Shown here in pieces: positions 1 to 7,822 of a stretch of 40,252 nucleotides of DNA. A model generated the notes under the pieces. The model was given only the letters and a program-made list of their open reading frames with translations. It had not been told where the DNA came from and made no database searches. Positions within the stretch are counted from its first letter, which is position 1. Each line of letters starts with the position of its first letter. The DNA is from an uncultured Lachnospiraceae bacterium (lineage in GTDB: Bacteria > Bacillota > Clostridia > Lachnospirales > Lachnospiraceae). A program made the translations under genes and the position numbers. The DNA is taken from assembly GCA_902797185.1 (NCBI GenBank), contig CADBRV010000029.1, forward strand, positions 1 to 40,252. Direction: 5' to 3'.

Positions 1-139
1 TGACATCTATCAAGGCAACTCAACTCTCACACTTTTCGAGCCTTTTTGCCCTTGGATAAGTTACCGAGAAGCGTTTGTCCTGCACTACGCCAAATTTGCC
101 CGATTGCCCGAAAACCGCAGTATTACTGGGCTTTCGTGA
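1..139. other. Window edge downstream of rlmD; in-frame open tail after its TAG stop
   Basis: No independent gene is supported here. On the minus strand, the 39 codons after the rlmD TAG stay open in the same frame and read like protein (beginning SRKPSNTAVFGQ, later SVTYPRAKRLE) before a TGA near position 22. This could be a lost C-terminal tail, a repeat-derived sequence, or chance. I see no T-rich terminator hairpin in this stretch. Confidence 0.4.
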
Positions 140-1519
140 CTATTTGCCTTCGACCCTTGACATCAAGACCACGCACTCGACATGCACGGTCTGTGCAAAC
201 TGGTCCACCATCACTGCTTTCTCTAGCTGGTAGGATTCCGCGCACAAAACTTTGAGATCCCTTGCCAGCGTAGCGCTGTTGCAGCTGACGTAAACGATTC
301 TTTCCGGCTGCATGGCAAGAAGCGTCTCCAAAAGCTTCCCGTCGCACCCTTTCCGGGGCGGGTCCACCACCGCTACGTCCGGGCGGTTCGCCCCGCCGGA
401 CTGCTCCATCTGTTCCGCGAAGACATCTTCCGCCTTGCCGCAGAAGAATTCCGCGTTGGACAGGCCGTTGCGCTCCGCGTTCTCTTTCGCGTTTTCCACC
501 GCCTGTGGCACAATCTCCACGCCATAGACTTTCCTGGCTTTCTTTGCCAGGCACAGGGAAATGGTGCCGATTCCGCAGTACAGGTCCCATACGGTTTCCG
601 TACCGGAAAGGCCGGCATATTCCAGTGCTTTTCCATACAATTTTTCCGCCATCACGGAGTTCACCTGGTAAAAGGATGCCGGGGAAATCGCAAAGGAAAG
701 GCCGCAGAGCTGGTCCATGATGTACCCTTCTCCCCAAAGGGTCCGGAACTTCCCGCCCAGGATCACATTGGTATCCTTCATATTTTCGTTCAACACGATG
801 GACGCCATGCCCGGCACCTGGCGCAGCTCCTTCACCAGAACCTCTTCCTTGGGGATCTTTTTCCCGTTAATAATGATACAGGTCATCACCTGCCCGCTAT
901 ACTCCCCGGTGCGCACCAGAAGATGGCGCACCAGGCCTTTCCCGGTTTTTTCATCATAAGCAGGGATATGGAAACGGTCCATATGACGCAGCAGGATCTC
1001 CAGGGCTTCGGAATGCACGGATTTTCCCAGGGCACATTCCGTGCAGGGGATGATGCTGTGGGTCCTGCCCGCGTAAAAGCCGGCTATGGCATGGCCGTTT
1101 TTCTGCCCGATCGGGAACTGCATCTTGTTGCGGTAGTGCAGCGGGCGCTCCGCAGGGATGGGCTCCTCCATGACGCGTTTTACCTCCTCCGGGGCAAAAC
1201 CGCCGATATGCCCCAGGCTGCCTTCCACCATCTGCTCTTTCCACTTCAGCTGCCGGGGATAGCAGAGCGCCTGTAATTGGCAGCCGCCGCAGGGGCGCGC
1301 GTAAGGACAGACCGGCTCCACCCGGTAAGGAGAGGGCTCAATCACCTGCTCCAGACGGGCAAAGGCATAGTTTTTCTTTGGCCTGGTCACCCGGGCTTTC
1401 ACCCGGTCACCTAATACGGCATCCTTGACAAAAAGGAGAAAGTTCCCGGCTTTGCCGATCCCTTCCCCGTTAGACCCGATGTCTTCAATTGTTACTTCTA
1501 CAATCTGATTTTTTTCCAT
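140..1519 (-). CDS. rlmD: 23S rRNA (uracil-5)-methyltransferase, RlmD/RlmCD type
   Basis: The enzyme makes 5-methyluridine in 23S rRNA from S-adenosylmethionine. The 459-residue product has an N-terminal TRAM RNA-binding domain (about 1-60), four cysteines in the Fe-S pattern (71, 77, 80, 86, with CGGC), the SAM motif DLYCGIGTISL, the DPPRKGCD motif and the catalytic cysteine in SCNSATLARDL (about residue 413). In Gram-positives one RumA-like enzyme often modifies both U747 and U1939, so RlmCD is possible. I chose the ATG at 1519 because GGACGGA lies about 9 bases upstream; a GTG 11 codons earlier has no comparable site. The stop is TAG, followed by an open in-frame tail. Confidence 0.92.
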   Translation of the reverse strand: MEKNQIVEVTIEDIGSNGEGIGKAGNFLLFVKDAVLGDRVKARVTRPKKNYAFARLEQVIEPSPYRVEPVCPYARPCGGCQLQALCYPRQLKWKEQMVEGSLGHIGGFAPEEVKRVMEEPIPAERPLHYRNKMQFPIGQKNGHAIAGFYAGRTHSIIPCTECALGKSVHSEALEILLRHMDRFHIPAYDEKTGKGLVRHLLVRTGEYSGQVMTCIIINGKKIPKEEVLVKELRQVPGMASIVLNENMKDTNVILGGKFRTLWGEGYIMDQLCGLSFAISPASFYQVNSVMAEKLYGKALEYAGLSGTETVWDLYCGIGTISLCLAKKARKVYGVEIVPQAVENAKENAERNGLSNAEFFCGKAEDVFAEQMEQSGGANRPDVAVVDPPRKGCDGKLLETLLAMQPERIVYVSCNSATLARDLKVLCAESYQLEKAVMVDQFAQTVHVECVVLMSRVEGK

Positions 1520-1812
1520 ATATTTATTTCCGTCCACTGCCGGGACTTCCACGATAAGATAAGCGGAAAAGCCACTCCTGGAGCCCTGCTGCCGGAAAGA
1601 AGCTTTTCTGCCGCAAGCCTTAGTACGTCTTTCAGTCTTTCAGTCTCGATCTCACATTGCTCTCAAGGCACCTTACCATAATCTTATGGCATGTGGGAAT
1701 CGCTTGGCATGTACGTAGAAAAGCCGTGTCGAAATGCGATGCCATAGTGCCCGTCACAGCCCGACACGGCTCGTGCCTTTCGGCACTGCTGTTTGTTCGT
1801 CTCTGAGGACGC
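1520..1812. other. Non-coding interval between rlmD and the broken accessory gene
   Basis: No credible gene is seen. The interval contains a hairpin and inverted-repeat pair (1722-1786, listed separately) just downstream of the minus-strand accessory reading frame. The direct repeat TGGCATGT occurs twice at about 1686-1712. Base composition differs from the flanking housekeeping genes, which suggests a small inserted or remnant accessory segment. Confidence 0.4.
1722..1786 (-). terminator. GNRA hairpin followed by a 10-bp inverted repeat, terminator-like
   Basis: Read on the minus strand, the sequence after the stop at 1813 forms GTGCC-GAAA-GGCAC (1773-1786), a stem with a GNRA tetraloop. 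A perfect 10-bp inverted repeat follows (CGACACGGCT at 1762-1771 with AGCCGTGTCG at 1722-1731, 30-base loop), and then TTTTC. This fits the 3' end of an accessory transcript, but the long loop makes the termination call uncertain. Confidence 0.45.
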
Positions 1813-2463
1813 TCAGTGCTTTGCGATTGCTGCCATTGCCTCATCTTCCGTGACGCGATCCCAGTCACCGATGCCCCCGATGCCTGCGATTGGTCTCTCG
1901 GCTGGCACGAAGCATCCCTTGCGGAAGCTGTACCTCTTGTCCTTGCTGCCATCTACGGATGCCTTCACGAGCGCAATGATCTTGCCGTCGTCGTCGTGCA
2001 TTGCCCAATATCCGCTGCGATCGAACATCGCTATCCTCCTGTCCCGAGCTGAAATGCTGCCTTCGTCTGTCCATATCCCGTCTTTGTTCTCTAAACGCTC
2101 TCATGCCCTTCTCATGGTTGATTGCCTTATAGAAGCCAGCGGCAGTTGACGTTCCGTCTTGCCGATTCTCATCTAGAGAATATCGCATGATGGCTGCCAT
2201 ATCATGCCTCATGCTGGAAGAACACGGGAAATACATATTATCGCTCACACGCCAGATTAGCCGTGCTCTTTGATGTCGCACACGCCTTCTGGCGTCTCGA
2301 CTGGCTCGTACATATTGTACATGCGTGCTCCGAGCACGGCACGTTCGAGCGGGCTTGTCGTCCCCAGTCGCCACTTCTCGTACAGACGATGGCTTGCGTT
2401 CTTCGCCATGAGTCGGCGATTTTCCGCGCCAGCCCGCCTATCTACTGTCCTGCATGATTCCAC
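1813..2463 (-). pseudogene. Frame-broken accessory gene of unknown function
   Basis: Three protein-like segments follow one another in order but not in one frame. The first (stop at 2257) contains MAKNASHRLYEKWRL and YEPVETPEG. The middle, in another frame, runs through IWRVSDNMYFP and GTSTAAGFYKAINHEKGM. The third returns to the first frame as ERLENKDGIWTDEGS and ends AMAAIAKH at 1813. The two shifts compensate each other. The last 71 codons also form a free-standing reading frame with a good site (AGGAGG, 6 bases before the ATG at 2028), so a short protein could still be made. I do not recognise the family; a phage or plasmid origin is a guess. Sequencing error at two points is an alternative. 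Confidence 0.45.
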
Positions 2464-2474
2464 GTGATCCTCTG

Positions 2475-3425
2475 TCAGCCTTCGGAAGAAGTCCGGCGGA
2501 TGTTGGAATCAAACAGGCGGTTAAATCCCTGCCACTGCAGGTTTCCTGGTGCTACCCGGTCCAAGGCTTCCGCCAAAGATTCCAGCTTGGCATCCGCGTT
2601 GTCCGCGATGCTCAGTGCCATGGCTTCTGCCAGGGCCGGCTTTTTCGGGGAGCCATATTCCAGCTCGCCGTGGTGGGACAAAATGCAGTGTTCCAGCTCC
2701 GCTTCCAACGTCTTCGGGAAATCCGGGATCTGCTGGATATGCTCCTTCACCATCCCGTACCCGATGACGATATGCCCAAGGAGCTGCCCTTCATCTGTAT
2801 AGTCGTTATGCGGGAACGGGGAAAGTTCCTTCAATTTGCCGATATCATGCAGCATTGCCGCCGTGATCAAAAGGTCCTTTTTCAGGATCGGGTACTGCCC
2901 TGCCAGAAAATCACAGAACTGCACGACGCTCAGCGTATGCTGCAGAAGGCCGCCGATAAAGCCGTGGTGGATGGTCTTGGCGGCAGAATGCTTCTTAAAC
3001 TCTGTGCTGAAATCCGGATCCCGGAAAAAGGAATTCAGGAGCCTGCACAGCGGTTCCTTTTCCACCCCATCCACATATTTCAAAAGCTTCTGGTACATAG
3101 CCTCCGGGTCATATTCCGAAGTGGGGAAATAATCATCCTGCTGGTACTCGTCCTCGCCGGCTACCCTGGCACGGCGGATGTTCAGCTGGTTCCTGCCCTG
3201 GAACTGGACGATTTCGCCGGTGACAAATACGTAATCCATGGCATCGAAATCATTAATGCCGGGGTTTTCCGGGTCCCAGACCTTTGCGTCCACTGTCCCG
3301 GTCTTGTCCTGCAGCGTTACATTTTCGTAATTTTTGCCGTTCTTGGTGACGGCGGACTGCCTGCTTTTTACCAGATAAACTTCTGAAATCTGCATTCCCG
3401 GACGCAGATCCTTGATATACCTCAT
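2475..3425 (-). CDS. 3'-5' exoribonuclease, YhaM-like (OB fold plus HD domain)
   Basis: The 316-residue product has the two-part YhaM architecture. An N-terminal OB-fold nucleic-acid-binding domain covers about residues 10-95. A metal-dependent HD phosphohydrolase domain follows, with the sequence LLQHTLSVV and the hallmark AAMLHDIGKL, then a downstream histidine pair in ILSHHGELEYGSP. YhaM enzymes trim RNA, and DNA, from the 3' end in the cytoplasm of Gram-positive bacteria. The start is an ATG preceded by AAGGAG three bases away, which is close but usable. The gene ends just before the broken accessory gene, and a dispersed repeat element lies just upstream of its start. Confidence 0.88.
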   Translation of the reverse strand: MRYIKDLRPGMQISEVYLVKSRQSAVTKNGKNYENVTLQDKTGTVDAKVWDPENPGINDFDAMDYVFVTGEIVQFQGRNQLNIRRARVAGEDEYQQDDYFPTSEYDPEAMYQKLLKYVDGVEKEPLCRLLNSFFRDPDFSTEFKKHSAAKTIHHGFIGGLLQHTLSVVQFCDFLAGQYPILKKDLLITAAMLHDIGKLKELSPFPHNDYTDEGQLLGHIVIGYGMVKEHIQQIPDFPKTLEAELEHCILSHHGELEYGSPKKPALAEAMALSIADNADAKLESLAEALDRVAPGNLQWQGFNRLFDSNIRRTSSEG

Positions 3426-3449
3426 AATCTCCTTCTCTTTCTATTACAT

Positions 3450-3515
3450 GTCAACGCCCAAAAAGCCTTGACGCAGGCCATGCCTGCGCGCTTGCGCATT
3501 TTAGAATGGCATAGC
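3450..3515. repeat. Dispersed two-hairpin intergenic element, copy A
   Basis: This copy lies between the start of the YhaM-like gene and the end of the HtrA-like gene. The first hairpin has arms GTCAA (3450-3454) and TTGAC (3468-3472). The second has GCCATGCC (3477-3484) and GGCATAGC (3508-3515), enclosing TGCGC/GCGCA. It matches copies B-F listed below in order and spacing. Confidence 0.7.
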
Positions 3516-3525
3516 TCCTTACCCT

Positions 3526-4905
3526 TTATTTTGACCCATAAGTGATGTCCAGCGAAACCTGGGCATAGCCTCCACTGCCATCCGCCCGCTGCACCACGAT
3601 GGTATCATCCTGGTCCGGCTTTTTGGACAGGAGGCATTCCATGTACTGGTTCACGGTCTGGATGTCCGTGTCCCCGATTGCCGTAATGACATCGCCTGCC
3701 TGCAGGCCGGCGCCCATAGCAGGGGAGTCCTCCTCCACCTGGCGGACATAAACGCCCTGGGGCATGTTATTTTTCTGGGCCGTCTCATAGTCCAAGATGC
3801 TGACGTTAAGGCCAAGATAGGCAACCTGCTCTCCTTTTTCCAGCTTCTGGATCAAAGGATAGATTTCCCGCATCGAAATAGCCGCCAATGTATTGGAACC
3901 GGTATCGGTGTCATATTCCATCCACAAAATGCCGATGACGTTCCCTTCCAGGTCCAGCAGCACGCCGCTGCCCTCCGTGGAACCAGCCATATCTGTTGTA
4001 TAAATGGAATAAACGGCATCGTCTATGGAAATATCGTTTGTTACAGAAGTGATGGTCCCGTCCAGGATCGAATAGATGCTCCCCAGCGGGCTCCCCACCG
4101 CCACTACTACATCGCCCTGCTCTACGCTGCCGGTGGTATCTAACGTCGCCACTTTCAAATTGTCTTTCAAAGAATCCGAAAGGCGGTTTAGGGGGACGCT
4201 TACGATGCCAAGGCCGATGTTTCCATCACTGCCCACCAGCTGCGCTTTCTCCTCTTCCCCATTTTGGAATGTGATCTGGATATCCTGGGCATTGGACAAT
4301 GCCTCGCTCTGGGTCAGGACCAGCAGGTTCTCTCCATCATTCTGGATAACCAGCCCCATGGCCTGGTCTGTATTTTCATAATCGGAACCAAAGGGGTCTG
4401 TACCCTGGGTGGTGCCGGATACAGTGACAATGGCCGCATCCATATCCTGGCCGATCTGGTACAGCTGGTCCTTCAGAGCCTGGTAATCGGAAAGCTGCAG
4501 GTCTTTTTCCTCCACCACCACGTCCGGCTGTTGTGTTTCTTCCTCGGTGGCAGGTTCTTCTTCCGTGGCATTTTCCTGCTGCGCGTCCGCACTCTCAGCG
4601 GCAGGACGGTTGAAATACGGTATGATCAACTGGTCCGCCAGGAAAACTCCCAGCGCAAACGCAATCCCGGCGGCAAACGCAACGATGACATAAAATAACG
4701 CCCTGCGCTTGCTCAGGGGCTTTGGCTTTGTCCGCTGCCGGATAAAGCCGGAATCCTCTTTCCCGCCAGGCCCACCGGAACCAGGCACTGCAGAACCAGT
4801 CCTCTGGGAACCGGAAGTATCCGGACCGGATGCCTGGGGTCCAGGTGTCCTGCCTCCAGGCTCCTGGGATCCGGGCTCTTTTTTTTCTTCCTTGTCATTG
4901 GGCAT
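3526..4905 (-). CDS. Membrane-anchored HtrA-like protein with degenerate catalytic triad and PDZ domain
   Basis: The 459-residue product has a proline/glycine-rich cytoplasmic head (1-66), one transmembrane helix (about 69-92), an acidic linker, a trypsin-like S1C domain (about 150-355) and a C-terminal PDZ domain (about 363-455). Aligned by eye with HtrA/DegP, the serine is kept (S313 in EGSGVLL, seven residues after TD). The histidine position is E201 (TQSEAL where TNNHVV is expected) and the aspartate position is G231 (IGLGIVSV where TDLAVLKV is expected). It is therefore probably not a protease but a substrate-binding or scaffold protein on the outer face of the membrane. The start has GGAG about 8 bases upstream. 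Confidence 0.85.
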   Translation of the reverse strand: MPNDKEEKKEPGSQEPGGRTPGPQASGPDTSGSQRTGSAVPGSGGPGGKEDSGFIRQRTKPKPLSKRRALFYVIVAFAAGIAFALGVFLADQLIIPYFNRPAAESADAQQENATEEEPATEEETQQPDVVVEEKDLQLSDYQALKDQLYQIGQDMDAAIVTVSGTTQGTDPFGSDYENTDQAMGLVIQNDGENLLVLTQSEALSNAQDIQITFQNGEEEKAQLVGSDGNIGLGIVSVPLNRLSDSLKDNLKVATLDTTGSVEQGDVVVAVGSPLGSIYSILDGTITSVTNDISIDDAVYSIYTTDMAGSTEGSGVLLDLEGNVIGILWMEYDTDTGSNTLAAISMREIYPLIQKLEKGEQVAYLGLNVSILDYETAQKNNMPQGVYVRQVEEDSPAMGAGLQAGDVITAIGDTDIQTVNQYMECLLSKKPDQDDTIVVQRADGSGGYAQVSLDITYGSK

Positions 4906-5025
4906 GCCTTACTCTCCATCCATGCTTCAAGAAAACGTCCGGGCATCTGGAAAACTCCGAAAAGTACATCTGCCAGCATGGCATTTCCCGGCTGAAATCC
5001 AGGACGCCTGGGCACTCTTAATAAC

Positions 5026-5053
5026 ATCTTAACATTTATTTGCCTAAAGTAAA
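5026..5053 (-). promoter_or_regulatory. Candidate promoter of the htrA-like gene
   Basis: On the minus strand, TTTACT (5048-5053) and TAAGAT (5026-5031) are spaced 16 bases apart in an AT-rich stretch. This gives a leader of about 110 bases before the ATG at 4905. Both boxes are imperfect, so this is a weak call. Confidence 0.35.
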
Positions 5054-5063
5054 TAAAAATCGG

Positions 5064-5192
5064 CCTTCCGGGGCAGATACATGGATCTTTCGTGACAGGT
5101 ACAAGGCCTTTCCGGGCAGATACGCGGGCCTTCCAGGCAGGCATATCGGACTTCCGGACACAGATACATGGGGCTTTCGCACGCAGATGCAG
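5064..5192. repeat. Degenerate tandem repeat, about 22-bp period, six units
   Basis: Six units follow head to tail at 5064-5084, 5085-5106, 5107-5128, 5129-5149, 5150-5173 and 5174-5192. They approximate CTTTCCGGGCAGATACATGG. Units vary from 19 to 24 bp and differ at several positions, so this is an old array. It sits directly upstream of the mutS2 start region. Confidence 0.65.
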
Positions 5193-5236
5193 AAAATCAC
5201 TTTTAAAAACGGGTGCTAAAAGGTAGAATAAGTATT

Positions 5237-7645
5237 ATGAATAAGAAGGTATTTAAAACTCTGGAATTTGATAAAATTATTGACCGGCTCTGCGCCCACG
5301 CGGACTCCGAAGACGGGAAAAAACTGTGCCATTCCCTGCGTCCCATGACGGACCTGGAAAAAATCGAGTCTGCCCAGCAGCAGACGGCGGATGCGTTTGC
5401 CCGGATCGTGCGCTGCGGGCGCATGTCTTTTGGAGGCACGAAGGACCTGTCCTCTTCCATGAAACGGCTGGAAGCGGGCGCTTCCCTTTCCGCGGCAGAA
5501 CTCCTGCAGGTGCGGGGCGTACTGCTTCTGGCGGGCAGGGCGGTTGCTTATGGGAAAGACCAGCACGGGGATAATATCTGGGATTCCTTGTCCGGGTATT
5601 TTACTTCCCTGGACCCGGTAAAGGCTCTTTCGGACGAAATCGGCCGCTGCATCCTTTCCGAAGATGAAATCGCGGATGATGCTTCGCCGGCGCTCCGGAA
5701 AATCCGCGGTGAAATCGGCCAGATGGGGGAACGGATCCGCGGGCAGATGAACGCCCTCCTGAACCGTTCTTCCATGCAGAACATCCTGCAGGACCACGTG
5801 ATCACCATGCGGGGCGACCACTACTGCCTGCCCATCCGTGCCGAATACCGCTCCCAGGTGCCGGGCATCGTCCTGGACCAGTCCTCCACCGGGTCCACCC
5901 TCTTTATCGAGCCGGCATCCGTCGTGCAGCTGGGCAACCATCTGACCGAGCTGACACTGCAGGAGCAGGAGGAAATAGAAAAAATCCTGGCAAAGCTCAG
6001 CGAAATGGCATCAGGGTACATCGGCACCTTGCTGGCAGACCAGAAGTCCCTGGTTTACCTGGACTTTGTCTTTGCAAAGGCTGCTTTGGCATCCGACATG
6101 CGCGCTACCAGGCCCCATTTTAACCAGGAGCACCGGATCAATTTAAAGCAGGCCCGGCATCCTCTGCTGGACCCGAAAAAAGTGGTTCCCATCAACCTGC
6201 CCCTGGGCACCGATTACGACCAGCTGATCGTCACCGGCCCGAACACCGGTGGCAAGACCGTTTCCTTAAAGACCACCGGGCTCCTTACCCTGATGGGGCA
6301 GGCAGGGCTGCATATCCCCGCCGGGGAACAGTCCGAGCTTTCTATTTTCCAGGAAGTCTACGCGGATATCGGGGATGAGCAGAGCATAGAGCAGAACCTG
6401 AGTACGTTCTCCTCCCATATGACCAACATCGTCTTTATCCTGCAGCGTGCAGACCGGAACACCCTGGTGCTCTTCGATGAGTTATGCGCCGGTACGGACC
6501 CCGCGGAGGGCGCCGCCCTGGCCGTTTCCATCCTGGCCAGGCTGCACCAGCGGAAAGTAACCACCATGGCCACGACCCACTACAGCGAGCTGAAGGTTTA
6601 TGCCCTTTCCACAGACGGCGTGGAAAACGCTTCCTGCGAATTTGACGTGGAAACCTTAAGCCCCACCTACCGGCTTTTGATTGGCATTCCCGGCAAGTCC
6701 AACGCCTTTGCCATCTCCCAGAAGCTTGGGCTGGACAAGGACATCATCCAGGACGCCAAGGCCAGGCTTTCCGAAGAGGACCTGCGTTTCGAGGACATGG
6801 TGGCAGACCTGCAGGCCAGGCAGAAGAAGCTGGAAGATATGGAAGCCCAGACCCAGCTGCTGAACCGCCGTGCAAGGGAAATGAGTGGGAAGCTCCAGGA
6901 GAAGCTGGACAAAAATACCAGCGACCGGGACAAGATCCTGAACCAGGCCCGGGAAGAGGCCGCCCAGATCCTGCAGGCAGCCAAAAAACAGGCCGACGAG
7001 TCCATCCGTTACATCAACAAATACGGTTCTTCTCCGGACGCGGTAAAGAAGCTGGAAAAAGAACGGACCAAGCTGCGTAATAAGATCGACCGCAACAGCT
7101 CCGCCGTGAAAAAGGAAAAGAAAGCCATCGCCGCTTCCGTCAAGCATCCGGATCCCAAGAAGCTCAAAATCGGGGATTCCGTCAAGGTGCTGTCCTTGAA
7201 TGTAATGGGTACCGTGCATACCCTGCCGGACAAACGGGGCAACCTGGTGGTGCGCATGGGGATCATGACTTCCCGGGTCAATATCAACGACCTGGAAATG
7301 GTAAAGGAAAAGGAGCCCTCCTATGGGACCGGGAAAAAATCTTCCTCTTACCGTTCCGGCGGGTCCAGCGTCCGTATGGCGAAGTCCTACAGCGTTTCCC
7401 CGGAAATCGTCCTGATCGGCAAAAACAGCGATGACGCCATTGCCGAACTGGATAAATACCTGGATGACGCCTACCTGGCCAACCTTTCCTCTGTCCGCAT
7501 CGTACACGGAAAGGGCTCCGGCGTCCTGCGCAAGGCCGTCCAGCAGCATTTGAAGTCCCTGCCATATATAAAGTCTTTTCATAATGGCGAATATGGCGAA
7601 GGGGACAGCGGCGTCACCATCGCCGAATTTGACCAGGATAAATAA
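5237..7645 (+). CDS. mutS2: MutS2 ATPase/Smr endonuclease family protein
   Basis: MutS2 acts in Gram-positives on stalled, collided ribosomes (as RqcU) and has also been linked to control of recombination. The 802-residue protein shows the MutS core and clamp region, Walker A TGPNTGGKT (about 334-341), Walker B LVLFDELCAGTDP (about 410), a charged coiled-coil stretch (about 515-640) and a C-terminal Smr domain with VRIVHGKGSGVLR. The start is taken at the ATG at 5237, where the family sequence (MNKKVFKTLEFDKI) begins; an upstream GTG at 5213 would add eight unrelated residues. There is no good Shine-Dalgarno sequence, and a TAGAAT box lies only 7 bases upstream. Confidence 0.95.
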   Translation: MNKKVFKTLEFDKIIDRLCAHADSEDGKKLCHSLRPMTDLEKIESAQQQTADAFARIVRCGRMSFGGTKDLSSSMKRLEAGASLSAAELLQVRGVLLLAGRAVAYGKDQHGDNIWDSLSGYFTSLDPVKALSDEIGRCILSEDEIADDASPALRKIRGEIGQMGERIRGQMNALLNRSSMQNILQDHVITMRGDHYCLPIRAEYRSQVPGIVLDQSSTGSTLFIEPASVVQLGNHLTELTLQEQEEIEKILAKLSEMASGYIGTLLADQKSLVYLDFVFAKAALASDMRATRPHFNQEHRINLKQARHPLLDPKKVVPINLPLGTDYDQLIVTGPNTGGKTVSLKTTGLLTLMGQAGLHIPAGEQSELSIFQEVYADIGDEQSIEQNLSTFSSHMTNIVFILQRADRNTLVLFDELCAGTDPAEGAALAVSILARLHQRKVTTMATTHYSELKVYALSTDGVENASCEFDVETLSPTYRLLIGIPGKSNAFAISQKLGLDKDIIQDAKARLSEEDLRFEDMVADLQARQKKLEDMEAQTQLLNRRAREMSGKLQEKLDKNTSDRDKILNQAREEAAQILQAAKKQADESIRYINKYGSSPDAVKKLEKERTKLRNKIDRNSSAVKKEKKAIAASVKHPDPKKLKIGDSVKVLSLNVMGTVHTLPDKRGNLVVRMGIMTSRVNINDLEMVKEKEPSYGTGKKSSSYRSGGSSVRMAKSYSVSPEIVLIGKNSDDAIAELDKYLDDAYLANLSSVRIVHGKGSGVLRKAVQQHLKSLPYIKSFHNGEYGEGDSGVTIAEFDQDK

Positions 7646-7748
7646 CGATTCCGGGAATAAATAAATTTGACCGGCCAGGAAATTCAAACCAGGATAAACA
7701 AAGGGACAAGATGGACAGATTCAGCCAGTCCGGTTCAATCACGACGAG

Positions 7749-7776
7749 TTGAAAGGAACCATCCCTGACGGATAAA
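7749..7776 (+). promoter_or_regulatory. Weak candidate promoter for the two-component genes
   Basis: TTGAAA (7749-7754) and GATAAA (7771-7776) are spaced 16 bases apart upstream of the response regulator. The surrounding bases contain several GGATAA copies, so the match may be chance. Read-through from mutS2 is the alternative, because no terminator is seen between them. Confidence 0.3.
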
Positions 7777-7822
7777 CCCGGTCCGGATAACCCGGATAAT
7801 ATATGAAAAAGGGAGTATGTGT

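Larger units (their letters stand above)
4906..5236. other. Divergent intergenic region between htrA-like and mutS2
   Basis: This region separates two divergent genes. It holds a possible promoter for the minus-strand HtrA-like gene and a degenerate tandem repeat (5064-5192), both listed separately, and the mutS2 start region. No small gene with a convincing ribosome binding site is seen. Confidence 0.5.

Noticed and set aside
1570..2470. Complete insertion sequence between rlmD and yhaM
   Set aside because: No transposase motif, matching terminal inverted repeats or target duplication is visible; only a broken gene of unknown type is present.
2454..3386. Plus-strand reading frame of 310 codons opposite the YhaM-like gene
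   Set aside because: The minus strand encodes a complete OB-fold/HD protein; the plus-strand product has no recognisable features.
6656..7687. Long minus-strand reading frame of 343 codons opposite mutS2
   Set aside because: It is the shadow of mutS2 in a GC-rich gene; it has no domain pattern and no ribosome binding site.
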